A stretch of 15,494 bases of DNA from Symbiodinium natans (GCA_905221605.1 CAJNDS010002210.1:501581-517074); one strand, 5' to 3'. Counted from the stretch's first letter, positions 1 through 7,347 are shown. The notes: generated by a model not told the origin, from the sequence alone. Made by a program: numbers and translations.

Positions 1-6
1 TTCAGA

Positions 7-54
7 CCCTAAACCCTAAACCCTAAACCCTAAACCCTAAACCCTAAACCCTAA
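7..54. repeat. CCCTAAA telomere-type array at left end
   Basis: About six tandem CCCTAAA units, C-rich on the plus strand, which is the orientation expected for a left chromosome end. The array is no longer than many internal arrays here, so it may simply be where an assembly stopped. The TTTAGGG type is shared by plants, many algae and dinoflagellates. Positions 55-438 show no convincing gene; a second very short CCCTAAA pair lies near 364-379. Confidence 0.9.
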
Positions 55-438
55 GCCCCTGCGTGTTCCCGCCCAGGCGTGAACCCAAGCAGCCTCCCAC
101 GAAAGGGTTTCGGAGGGCGACACTTCAAGCCCCTATCTACTCCACGGCTGGAGCTCGTACAGCTTTCTTGGGGCCCTTGTTAATATTGCCATGATTATTA
201 CCCATGCTTTTGTTTTTTTTCTGATACCATCTGCCTCCTGAACATTGCCCCGTGAGTGGAGACCCTTTGCTTCGGGAAAGAGGTTATTTCCCGGCTGCCT
301 GGCATGAGCTCGCTCAGTTCTCTCATGGTCCTTTCTTGGTATAATGCCCCTTAGATTTCCCTACACCCTAAACCCTAAAGGTACCCATTGAAACCCCCTC
401 CCTTATAAGAACCCTAAGTCACAGAACTGACCTACAGC

Positions 439-522
439 ATGGAGATGTGGCCGAGCTTCGCTGACGTTGCTTCTTTTCCTCGCTTCTCCGTGAAGTGCGA
501 CACCGAGTGTGGATCTTTCTAA
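439..522 (+). other. Short coding-like island ended by a telomere-type array
   Basis: An ATG opens a 28-codon frame ending ...SVKCDTECGSF. Its TAA stop overlaps the first CCCTAAA unit of the next array, so the natural end may have been lost. The frame is short enough to occur by chance. Function not recognised. Confidence 0.2.
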
Positions 523-641
523 CCCTAAACCCTAAACCCTAAACCCTAAACCCTAAACCCTAAACCCTAAACCCTAAACCCTAAACCCTAAACCCTAAAC
601 CCTAAACCCTAAACCCTAAACCCTAAACCCTAAACCCTAGA
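521..641. repeat. CCCTAAA array, about 17 units
   Basis: Near-perfect tandem CCCTAAA, decaying at its right edge into CCCTAGA and CCCTACT. It is C-rich on the plus strand. No duplicated flank was found around this array. Positions 642-778 hold degenerate A/C-rich sequence and nothing I can call. Confidence 0.95.
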
Positions 642-778
642 CCCTACTTAACCCTACTAACCCCTGCTACCTCACTACATCTATGAACCCTGCTAACCCC
701 ACAAGCCCTAAAGCCTTGGAGTTTTCAAAAAAGCCCGTAACCTGACTGTCAAAGCTCCAAAAAAAACCCTCAACGACC

Positions 779-977
779 TCGAGCCACTGGAAAACTAAAG
801 TCAGAAACTGACCCTAAGCCCTAAGCCCTAAACCCTAAACCCTAAACCCTAAACCCAAAACCCTAAACCCTAAACCCTAAAGTCAGAAACACCTTGGCAC
901 CGAGGGTCACGGCCGCGCGGCTCACAGAGTCGGAGCTTCAGCTGGTCGCTGAGCTGGAGGCCGGAATAAACGTTTAG
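779..977 (+). pseudogene. Exon split by a telomere-type insertion
   Basis: Two halves, 779-808 and 888-977, read in one frame if the array between them and one copy of a 14-bp flanking repeat (795-808 = 877-890) are removed. The joined peptide includes SSHWKTKVRN followed by TESELQLVAELEAGINV and then TAG. That TAG lies inside the next TTTAGGG array (from 972), so the 3' end is probably lost as well. It could be an upstream exon of the gene beginning at 1311, but no frame-keeping join was established. Either the array is spliced out or the exon is broken. No family recognised. Confidence 0.4.
811..876. repeat. CCCTAAA array inserted between 14-bp direct repeats
   Basis: About nine units with CCCTAAG and CCCAAAA variants. 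It is flanked by identical 14-bp sequences at 795-808 and 877-890 that are not telomeric, as expected when repeat DNA is captured at a staggered break and the ends are filled in. Confidence 0.85.
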
Positions 978-1003
978 GGCTTAGGGTTTAGGGTTTAGGG
1001 TTG
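972..1003. repeat. TTTAGGG array
   Basis: Four units on the plus strand, the first being the variant TTTAGGGC. It is followed by GGGTTGGGATGTTCC, present twice (998-1012 and 1024-1038). The second copy is the left end of the inverted-repeat element at 1027-1126. A further two-unit TTTAGGG stub lies at about 1127-1141. Confidence 0.85.
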
Positions 1004-1026
1004 GGATGTTCCAGTTGCACAAAGGG

Positions 1027-1126
1027 TTGGGATGTTCCCCTTAGACTAGCAGTCCTTCATAGGGATTCGAGTACCCCCATTATATTCCCTTATTAAGGAC
1101 TGCTAGCATCAGGCGGAACATCCCAA
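1027..1126. mobile_element. MITE-like element with about 31-bp inverted ends
   Basis: The left arm (1027-1057) begins TTGGGATGTTCC and ends CTAGCAGTCCTT. The right arm (1095-1126) is its reverse complement with a few mismatches. The 100-bp length, long TIRs and absence of coding capacity fit a non-autonomous DNA transposon. A related copy lies at 13425-13540, sharing CTAGCAGTCCTT, AGGGATTC and the GGGATG/CATCCC ends. This copy sits between telomere-type stubs rather than in an exon, and no clear target duplication is visible. Confidence 0.7.
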
Positions 1127-1310
1127 GTTTAGGGTTTAGAGGGGTAAGCCTCCCTGCACATAGTCACGTGCCGTTGACTCAGTCCATGTGGTGTTTCTTC
1201 GACACTAGTGAGCCCAGTGAGCCAGCACCTACTCTTGGATTCGTTAGCGTCCATGAGCATGTTCGGCTGAAGCCCCCCCCCCTCCACCGTTCGAGCGAGC
1301 CTTGCGTAGC

Positions 1311-1831
1311 ATGGCCTCGCTCGTTAGTGCGGTGATGCCGAGCTCCGGCAACTGGAGCTCCCTGGCGCGTTCTCAGCTCGAGGTTCTGCAGTCGCTGGTA
1401 AAGAAGCATCTGGAGGACCCCTCCCTCGCAGACATTGCAAGTGGGGATGATTTCACGCTCACTTCTATCGAACGAGGGATTCCCAGATACGAGCACTCCC
1501 ACCTGGTTGCAGCTTTAGATGTCATCCTTGAGTATCTTGGTAGCCCGGTGGTACCCTTTTCCCTTGTTTTTTTTGTTCAAGGTTCCCTTATAAAGAAACC
1601 AACCCCCGTATGATAATATGGTTACTGGGCTACCAAGGTATCAAAGAAACAGGAAGACCACCTACTTCACTGTCCTCGGGACCCGAGCTCAGACAAGTAT
1701 CGGAACGTACCGGCATGATCCTCGCACCCGACTTATCGAGCTGCTGAAGCGCTGGCTTCGGACGCACGCGGCAAACCCAAACATCACAGAGGCTTGGCAG
1801 CCCAGCCGTTTCCTTTTGTTGCTTTTGTATA

Positions 1832-1865
<34 letters not shown>

Positions 1866-4800
1866 TGCTGTTCTAGGTTCCCTTAAAAAGTCACCAACCC
1901 CCAAAAAAGGGGCACCGTTGATTTTTTTATGGTTCCTGGGCTACCAAGGAGGACGAGGTGCGTCGGATGTGTGGGCTTTGCCGCGACCTGTTGAACTATC
2001 CAAACCTCTTTCCCTCGCGAGACTTGGTTTCTGAGTGGGGTTCTTTTGCCTTTCTTGGATTCTCAAGGGTTTTGAAAGTAAGTTGCTTTGGTTACCAAGA
2101 CAAAAGGAAAAGGCAGGATATACCCCCTTGCTATCATATGGGCTACCAAGGAAACAAGACCAGCTTCATGCATGCACTGAGTGAAGTCTACGAACCTTGG
2201 TATCCCAGTGGTACCCTTTCCCCGTTTTTTTTTGGGGTTCTGGGTTCCCTTGTACAGTAACTAACCAAAAAAAAGGGTACCCCTTTTGTAATATAGTTAC
2301 TGGGCAACCTAAACCCCTAAACCCCAAAACCCCTAAACCCTAAACCCTAAACCCCTAAACCCTAAACCCTAAACCCCTAAACCTAAACCCTAAACCCTAA
2401 ACCCTAAACCCTAAACCCTAAACCCTAAACCCTAAACCCTAAACCCTAAACCCTAAACCCTAAACCCTAAACCCTAAACTACAATATGGTTACTGGGGCT
2501 ACCCAGGAACACTTGGAGTTGCAGTTGCGACAGGTCCTCGAACGGGATCGAACCTGCGCAGAGCTCGCCGCAAGATGCTTCTTTGTCATAGGTTAGGGTT
2601 TAGGGTTTAGGGTTTAGGGTTTAGGGTTTAGGGTTTCGGGTTTAGGGTTTAGGGTGGTTGGGTAACCTTTTACGTACATTTTAAGGGGCACTTAAACCCA
2701 ATAAGGAATAGAAACTAAGTAATTGTTGGGTTTATTGCTTAAACCCAATAAGGAATAGAAATTTAGAATTTTTAGTACTATCGAGTCAGGCTTGTCCTTG
2801 AGCCGGAACTTGATCTCAGATGTAGTCGCCTTCCTGCTCCTTGCCGCCACGCACCTGACGCAGACTGACAGCCTGCCATCGCTCGAAGTGGTGGTGCTTT
2901 GGCAGTCGCTGCCCGCAAGTTGCAACCCACAGCCCAGTCGGATTGATCCCCAACTGCAGAGGGCCATGCAGGATGCTTCTTTGTCATAGTTGGGGTAACA
3001 TTCTACATGTTTTGTTGTTCTTAAACTCCTAAGCTCAATAAGGAAATTGCTTGTTTTTTCTTACGATCCCAACCATGAACTAGGCTTGGCAGACGATGAT
3101 TGGCACTCTGGTCAGCAACCTGCTTAGCCTGCGCTGGACCTTCCACCTCTTCGCTGGAAGCGGGGCCGAGGAGGAGCTGGCGCGGGCGGCGCCGGAAGGT
3201 GCACTAGCAGCCCTTGCCGAGTCCCCCGCGGACAGCCTCACTGAAAGCCTTCCGGCGCAGATACGGCGCGTGCGCAAGGAGTTTGAGTCCGCGCACTTCA
3301 AGACGAGTGGCCTGGCAGGGCCTTTTCGGGAGCCATCGCAGCAGGATGCCAGGGAGAACTTGCTCGTTGCAGTCGAGTCCCTCTTTGACCTCTTGTACTT
3401 GATCGGAGAGGTGCTCTCCCAGTTCCACCGGATCAGCGACAGCTTGGGTGACTACGGAATGATCCGGGTGGCTCTGTGGCTCCATCCCTGCCTGGATTGC
3501 ATGGTGGAGAAGCTTCAGCGCCTCCAAAGCAGCTTGAAACTTGGCAGCCCAGTGGTACCCTTTGCCCTTTTCTGGGGTTCAAGGTTCCCTTATAAGAATA
3601 CCCAACCCAGAAAAGGGGGTGCCCTTATTCAAATGTATGCTTACAGGGCTACCAAGGAAAGGACTTAACAGAGCTGAACCCTAAACCCTAAACCCTAAAC
3701 CCCAAACCCCAAACCCCAAACCCCAAACCCCAAACCCCAAACCCCAAACCCCAAACCCCAAACCCCAAACCCTAAACCCTAAACCCTAAACTCTAAACCC
3801 TAAACCCTAACTACCAAGGAAAGGACTTAACAGAGCTGTGGATTCTGAGCTGGTCATCGCGAAAGCGCGGGGAAGGAGCCTCAAGAAACCACTGCCTTCG
3901 GCACCTTGCTAGCCCAGTGGTACGCTTTTCTCTTTTGGGTTTAGGGTTTAGGGTTCAGGGTTCAGGGTTTAGGGTTTAGGGGTAGCCCAGTGGTACCCTT
4001 TACCTGTTGTTTATGGTTTCCCTTATAAAATAGCCAACCCCCAAAAAGGATGCCCTTATCAGAATATGGCAATATAGGTTACTGGGCTACTAAGGAACGG
4101 ATGTCCGCCCGTGGCCACGCGGCAATTCAGCGCGCAACCGACGGGCGGGACTGCCACTTAGCAGCCTTGCTCCAGAGCCTCGAGGAGCTAAAGTCGCATT
4201 CGTCTCCCGAGCGACTTCCGCACGTGGTGGAGGGCCTGGGAGATGCGTGTTCTCAGCTCCAGAATGTGCTCTCATCCACGCAGTTCCGTGTGTTGGTGGG
4301 TGACGCTTTCCCACGACTTCCTCCCTTGGCTAACATGGGCAGGGCCAGCAGACCTGCGCTTCCGGAAAGCCACGCACTCGAGGACGAAGCTCCCATGGGT
4401 GACTACAGTGATCCTGAGGAGGATCAGGCCACAAGCGCCTGTGCTCCAATTCGCGGGTCCCGAAACGGTGCCCAAAGCAGCGCCAGGGCTCGCTCTCCAC
4501 AGCCCGCAGCTGATGCAGGCAGTGCAGCCCTCTCGCTGCCTTTACCTAGCCGTGCCAGACAGGACAGTCCTGAAGGAGCGTTCCAGTCGTGCCTGTTCTT
4601 TGCGCAGAAGTCATCCCGCAGGAGCGGCAGCGTGCCTGCCGCAATCCGCGCGACCTGGCGAGCTCTCTACGGATTCAAGGAGGCCGCGCTGCCAGCAGCC
4701 GCGGTTCCAGCTCTGCCAGCTGCAGATCCTGCACCCGCCGGCGCGCCCGCGGATCTGGTGACGAATCTGCCTAGCGATGGCTGGATTTCCCACACGGGTC

Positions 4801-5910
4801 CCGGAGGCCGCACATCTTGGCACCACAAGTCCCTGGGACCAGCTCCCTGGGAAGAGAGCTTGACAAAGGACTCTGCCCCTGACACAAATCCTTTCTCCAA
4901 AGATCTCAGCAAAGAGCCTCTTGACGCGCCGGCCCAGAGTCGGAACATGCCTGAGAATCCAGGCTGGCTTTCCTGGCAGATTTGGTTTTGATTTTTTGGG
5001 TTTATAAGAGACCCTTGAAAAAGTGAATAAATAGGAAAATAAGTAAACATAAATAGAATGAATAAAATAAATAAATACATAGATATATATACTTTTCAAA
5101 AGAGTATAAATTTGGCCGACCCAGGAATTCTCAAGATGGTGACCATCCTTCCCCCTGGTCTGTCGGTGTTGACCGACACAGCACGTCAGCCACCCTCGTA
5201 GGTGCTGACTCCAGCATGTTTCTACCGCGAGACTTTGTGGCAACTTTAGATCCGTAGCATTTTTGGGTTTACTGGGTTTCTTAATAAGGCAGCTGAAAAA
5301 TTAAGTTAGAAACCCTCCTAAGGGCAGCCAAGGAGACAGAGAATCCATCCGAACCTTATCGACCGAATTCACGCCATCGAGTACACCTCAGGTTGCGCGT
5401 ACTCCAGAGTGCAGAGAGACGCCGTCGTATCCGCCGGCGAATCCGCCGAGTTCAGGACGTGGCCGGGAGTCCCATGTTGCTGGTTCCGGAAGGGCACCGG
5501 CTGGGACCGCTTCGGCTACCTGGCGTGGGTGTCTTCGCGCGGAGGTGCACAGGCTTACCACTGGCGTTTCAGGATGGAAGCGGCACGATTGCCGAAGTCT
5601 TTTGGTCACAGGCAGTCAACTGCTCATCTACGAGAAGGGTTCGACAGACCAAGTAAAGACGGTAGTGGATGTTGGAGCCGGAGAAGTGGAGAGGTGTTGC
5701 CTGGTGGGGACGGGGATATTGTCGCTGGAAGTGCAGCGTAAGAAGCGACGCTCGTCCAGCCTTGGGCGGTTCTCTTCGCCCCATGTAGGAGGCTCATCTC
5801 GGTCCGATGCTCGCGAGCAGAAGCTGTATTTCTTCGAATTCGGGGACGCTGCTGCTGCTCAAGAGTTTTGTGATGTTGTCTCCAGTCTGCAGCCGCTGCC
5901 GAGCAGATGA
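1311..5910 (+). CDS. Gene 1: eleven-exon protein with PH-like C-terminus
   Basis: Exons 1311-1531, 1638-1788, 1949-2018, 2151-2191, 2507-2576, 2790-2974, 3084-3535, 3819-3900, 4095-4954, 5125-5228 and 5333-5910 total 2814 nt, one frame of 938 codons. Every junction was fixed by a 4-bp duplicated site starting with G at both intron ends. Donors are GT (one), GA (six) and GC (three); every acceptor is AG|G. The start is the first ATG in a frame open from 1257 (TGA at 1254-1256), so an upstream exon is possible. The first ~400 residues look helical (for example LIELLKRWLRTHAANPN, LLYLIGEVLSQFHRISDSL). The middle, in exon 9, is rich in Ala/Ser/Pro and probably disordered. The last ~120 residues resemble a PH-like beta-sandwich closed by a helix (RSLLVTGSQLLIYEKG, then LYFFEFGDAAAAQEFCDVV). 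That suggests lipid or protein binding at membranes but is only a guess. I do not recognise the family. Two in-frame stops near 2987 and 4991 lie inside introns. Confidence 0.75.
1532..1637 (+). mobile_element. Introner 1, family A
   Basis: Intron of 106 bp: duplicated GTAT plus a 102-bp element. The element runs from CTTGGTAGCCCGGTGGTACC to GGTTACTGGGCTACCAAG, which are inverted repeats of each other, and the second GTAT follows at 1638-1641. Removal keeps the frame (Leu-Glu-Tyr-Gln-Arg). This is the only canonical GT-AG intron of gene 1. The internal motif GGTTCCCTTATAA recurs in other copies. Confidence 0.85.
1789..1948 (+). mobile_element. Introner 2, family A
   Basis: GAGG duplication (1789-1792 and 1949-1952) around a 156-bp element with ends CTTGGCAGCCCAG and CTGGGCTACCAAG. 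It is longer than copy 1 because of a (TA)n and poly-T stretch at about 1829-1866. Donor GA, acceptor AAG|G. Joining gives Ile-Thr-Glu-Asp-Glu-Val in frame. Confidence 0.85.
2019..2150 (+). mobile_element. Introner 3, diverged family A
   Basis: Left end CTTGGTTTCTGAGTGG is degraded; right end ATGGGCTACCAAG is intact. The duplicated site has drifted (GAGA at 2019-2022, GAAA at 2151-2154). Removal restores the frame (Pro-Ser-Arg-Asn-Lys-Thr-Ser). The decay of one TIR and of the duplication suggests an older insertion than copies 1, 2 and 7. Confidence 0.7.
2192..2506 (+). mobile_element. Introner 4, family A, enlarged by telomere-type DNA
   Basis: Perfect GAAC duplication (2192-2195 and 2507-2510). 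Left end CTTGGTATCCCAGTGGTACC. The right end occurs twice: a truncated copy at 2289-2309 ending GGGCAACC and a complete copy at 2480-2506 ending GGGGCTACCCAG. The array at 2310-2479 lies between them. Using the distal copy, the exons join in frame (Glu-Val-Tyr-Glu-His-Leu-Glu-Leu). Confidence 0.85.
2310..2479. repeat. CCCTAAA array inside intron 4
   Basis: About 24 units; the first few are the variant CCCCTAAA, the rest canonical. It interrupts the 3' part of a family A introner, and about 21 bp of the introner end (TAATATAGTTACTGGGC type) is present on both sides. The second copy keeps a usable acceptor, so the insertion lengthened the intron without destroying the gene. Confidence 0.9.
2577..2789 (+). 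mobile_element. Introner 5, family B, with telomere-type insertion
   Basis: GCTT duplication (2577-2580 and 2790-2793). The left end CTTTGTCATAGGTTGGG is interrupted by a TTTAGGG array at about 2592-2655. The right end ACTATCGAGTCAG is a weak inverted match. The interior holds a repeated segment TAAACCCAATAAGGAATAGAA (about 2693-2713 and 2740-2760). Donor GC, acceptor CAG|G. Removal joins Arg-Cys to Leu-Ser-Leu-Ser-Arg-Asn in frame. Confidence 0.75.
2592..2655. repeat. TTTAGGG array inside intron 5
   Basis: About nine units, G-rich on the plus strand, with one TTTCGGG variant. It sits within the left end of the family B introner, which otherwise matches the uninterrupted copy at 2979-3083. 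Only a GGTT microhomology, not a long duplication, is seen at its edges. Confidence 0.9.
2975..3083 (+). mobile_element. Introner 6, family B
   Basis: GCTT duplication (2975-2978 and 3084-3087) around a 105-bp element with ends CTTTGTCATAGTTGGG and CCCAACCATGAACTAG (12 of 16 inverted matches). Both family B copies use GCTT and are preceded by GAT, hinting at insertion-site preference. The TAG at 2985-2987 looks like a stop but lies in the intron. Removal joins Gln-Asp-Ala to Trp-Gln-Thr-Met-Ile in frame. Confidence 0.8.
3536..3818 (+). mobile_element. Introner 7, family A, extended by telomere-type DNA
   Basis: The original 117-bp element (3540-3656) has ends CTTGGCAGCCCAGTGG and AGGGCTACCAAG with GAAA duplicated (3536-3539 and 3657-3660). 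A telomere-type array follows, then an exact 28-bp second copy of the introner end plus exon start (3649-3676 = 3811-3838). Using the first acceptor meets a stop inside the array. Using the second (after 3818) gives Leu-Lys-Gly-Leu-Asn-Arg-Ala-Val in frame. Confidence 0.85.
3677..3810. repeat. CCCTAAA/CCCCAAA array inside intron 7
   Basis: Canonical CCCTAAA units at both edges enclose about twelve CCCCAAA variant units. The array is bounded by the perfect 28-bp duplication of host sequence. A similar CCCCAAA block occurs at about 8411-8502. Confidence 0.9.
3901..4094 (+). mobile_element. Introner 8, family A, with telomere-type insertion
   Basis: Duplicated site GCAC/GAAC (3901-3904 and 4095-4098; three of four match). 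Left end CTTGCTAGCCCAGTGG, right end TTACTGGGCTACTAAG. The left segment TAGCCCAGTGGTAC occurs again at 3983-3996, after a TTTAGGG array at about 3936-3982. Donor GC, acceptor AAG|G. Joining gives Pro-Ser-Glu-Arg-Met-Ser-Ala in frame. Confidence 0.8.
3936..3982. repeat. TTTAGGG array inside intron 8
   Basis: About six G-rich units including two TTCAGGG variants. It lies between two copies of the introner left end (about 3910-3930 and 3983-4003), the same duplicated-flank arrangement as the arrays in introns 4 and 7. Confidence 0.85.
4955..5124 (+). mobile_element. Introner 9, AT-rich, weak inverted ends
   Basis: GAAT duplication (4955-4958 and 5125-5128) around a 166-bp element starting CCAGGCTGGC and ending GCCGACCCAG. 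The interior is AT-rich (AAATAAATA-type repeats at about 5020-5095). Donor GA, acceptor CAG|G. Joining gives Met-Pro-Glu-Asn-Ser-Gln-Asp-Gly in frame and carries the reading into the last two exons. It is not clearly related to families A or B. Confidence 0.65.
5229..5332 (+). mobile_element. Introner 10
   Basis: Perfect GAGA duplication (5229-5232 and 5333-5336) around a 100-bp element with ends CTTTGTGGCAAC and GGGCAGCCAAG. The right end is family A-like and the interior differs. Donor GA, acceptor AAG|G. Joining gives Pro-Arg-Asp-Arg-Glu-Ser in frame. Confidence 0.8.
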
Positions 5911-6050
5911 CTGCAAAAGACTATGGCGAGACTCGACGTGCCGAATGGCTTTTGCATGTCGTCTTACGGGAAAAAAGCAGACGCAGATTGGCCGGCCAGG
6001 CTGTGCCCATGCTTGTAAGGACGCCGAGACCTTCCGAAGCCTTGCCTACC
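5911..6050. other. Gene 1 downstream region, nothing identified
   Basis: Non-repetitive sequence between the gene 1 stop and the next telomere-type array. No convincing polyadenylation signal, inverted repeat or open frame was found. Confidence 0.4.
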
Positions 6051-6098
6051 ATTTAAACCCTAGAGCCCTAAACCCTATAAACCCTAAACCCTAAACCC
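6051..6098. repeat. Degenerate CCCTAAA array
   Basis: Six or so units with CCCTAGAG and CCCTATAA variants. It directly abuts the ATG of the short frame at 6099. Confidence 0.85.
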
Positions 6099-6272
6099 AT
6101 GAACCCTGCCTGGTTGTTGGGAGTGTCAGAGCCGAAACCTTGTGAGAGTCGAAAGCCCCAGGCCTACGGCGTGCCCTACTTCCTGGTGCGGAACAAGATT
6201 GATGCTTCTCGGCGTGGTGAGCTTGACAGGGGGGACTACATACATGAGCAACTTCGGGTCCTATGGTGTTGA
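6099..6272 (+). pseudogene. 58-codon GTPase-like fragment with NKID motif
   Basis: ATG to TGA. The second half reads GVPYFLVRNKIDASRRGEL, a hydrophobic strand running into N-K-I-D, which matches the G4 guanine-recognition motif (N/T-K-x-D) of P-loop GTPases in the right structural setting. The protein is far too short for a G domain, and no P-loop or G3 motif was found upstream, where telomere-type repeats begin. It may be a single exon or a relic. The VRNKID form is reminiscent of IRG-type large GTPases, but that is only a resemblance. Confidence 0.3.
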
Positions 6273-6476
6273 CAGTGCTTAGTTTGTTTCGTGCTACTCG
6301 TATTCTTAGTGCTACAGCACCGTTTGCTTTTAGCATGCTCGTGGTTACTTTTTTGACTTTGAGTTCAAGCCACGGTTGCTGATGTTGCGACCCTTCTTTG
6401 TTCTGTATGCTGATGGTTCGATATACTGGGCAGGCCCTTGGGTTCGTTGTATTCTCCCTTATTGGGCTTCAGAGCC

Positions 6477-6535
6477 TAAACCTTAAACCCTGGGCCCCAA
6501 ACCCTAAATCCTAAACCCTAAACCCTAAACCCTAA
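6477..6535. repeat. CCCTAAA array with variants
   Basis: About eight units including CCTTAAA and CCCTAAAT types. Positions 6273-6476 to its left hold T-rich, non-repetitive sequence in which I see no gene. Confidence 0.85.
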
Positions 6536-6626
6536 AGAAGATCGGAAGAGGTCGATATCGAGGCAGAGCTCCTCAGACAAGAGGCAGGGCTTCTGTTCTT
6601 GCAGTCCCTCCATGGACCACTAAGAA
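6536..6626 (+). other. Coding-like island
   Basis: An open frame between two arrays encodes a helical, acidic-hydrophobic stretch (EEVDIEAELLRQEAGLLFLQ, then SLHGPLRRF). It opens just after a TAA from the left array and runs into TTTAGGG on the right. The composition is protein-like, but 30 codons can be open by chance. Possible isolated exon. Confidence 0.3.
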
Positions 6627-6775
6627 GGTTTAGGGTTTAGGGTTTAGGGTTCAGGGTTTAGGGTTTAGGGTTTAGGGTTTAAGGTTTATAGGGTTTATAG
6701 GGTTTATAGGGTTTATAGGGTTTATAGGGTTTAGGGTTTATAGGGTTTAGGGTTTGGTTTAGGGTTTATTTAAGG
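6627..6775. repeat. TTTAGGG array with TTTATAGGG variant block
   Basis: Canonical units, then about five consecutive TTTATAGGG 9-mers (roughly 6684-6730), then mixed units. The clustered identical variant implies local amplification of one mutant unit or slippage. Positions 6776-7080 hold degenerate C-rich sequence and no gene I can support. Confidence 0.9.
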
Positions 6776-7086
6776 GGTTTGGGCCAAGGGCTTAGTCTTT
6801 TGTCGAGCTGTCACTGCCAAGAGTTGTGGGATCTTACCCCACCCAAACGACTCCTGATGCGGATGACTCCTAAACCCTGAGATTCTGTGCTGCCTACGGA
6901 CAACAGCCCAAGCCCCTCCCAAAACACCCACCCCCTAAAGCCCAAAACCTGTCCAAAACCGAAAGCCCAAAACCATAAAGCCCCTAAACCCTAAGAGCAA
7001 ACCTTCTACTGCTAACCCAGAACCCTAAACCCCGTGGGGTAGAGTATAGTCGGTGTGTCGCTCGTAGTGTGTCGTTCCGTTGTTTT

Positions 7087-7156
7087 AAACCCTAAACCCT
7101 AAACCCTGAACCCTAAACCCTATACCCTAAACCCTAAACCCTAGCCCTAAACCCTA
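7087..7156. repeat. CCCTAAA array
   Basis: Nine or so units including CCCTGAA, CCCTATA and CCCTAGC variants. Confidence 0.9.
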
Positions 7157-7282
7157 ATGAGCCGTCTGTCTCCTGAGTGGGATGTGCTGGTGGGAAAAAA
7201 ACCAACAACCCTGAAAGACCCACCCTCTCTTCAAACCAAGACTAAAACCCAAAGTTCAGCCGCCCTAAAGCCTAAAGCCTAA
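7157..7282 (+). other. Short ORF between arrays
   Basis: ATG to TAA, 42 codons, beginning MSRLSPEWDVLVGKKPTTL. The 3' end lies in the next CCCTAAA array. Basic and low-complexity towards the end. Could be an exon or chance. Confidence 0.2.
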
Positions 7283-7347
7283 ACCCTAAACCCTAAACCC
7301 TAGACCCTAGACCCTAGACCCTAGACCCTAAACCCTAAACCCTAAAT
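7263..7347. repeat. CCCTAAA array with CCCTAGA block
   Basis: Canonical units enclose four consecutive CCCTAGA variants at about 7298-7325. Confidence 0.9.

Noticed and set aside
2985-2987. TAG taken as the end of a gene at 2987
   Set aside because: It lies inside the family B introner; removing the element at its GCTT duplication keeps the frame open into 3084-3535.
4989-4991. TGA at 4991 as the end of gene 1
   Set aside because: It lies within intron 9; the GAAT duplication at 4955 and 5125 continues the frame to 5910.
4950-5135. Alternative intron 9 edges with CCTGAGAATCC / GGAATTCTCAAG as inverted ends, or ATTTGG as duplicated site
   Set aside because: Both put the downstream exon out of frame and meet stops; GAAT with a CAG|G acceptor fits the rule of the other nine introns.
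4611-5243. 210- and 137-residue minus-strand frames over gene 1 exon 9
   Set aside because: They are antisense to a better-supported exon and cross an AT-rich intron, giving an implausible Tyr/Ile/Phe stretch.
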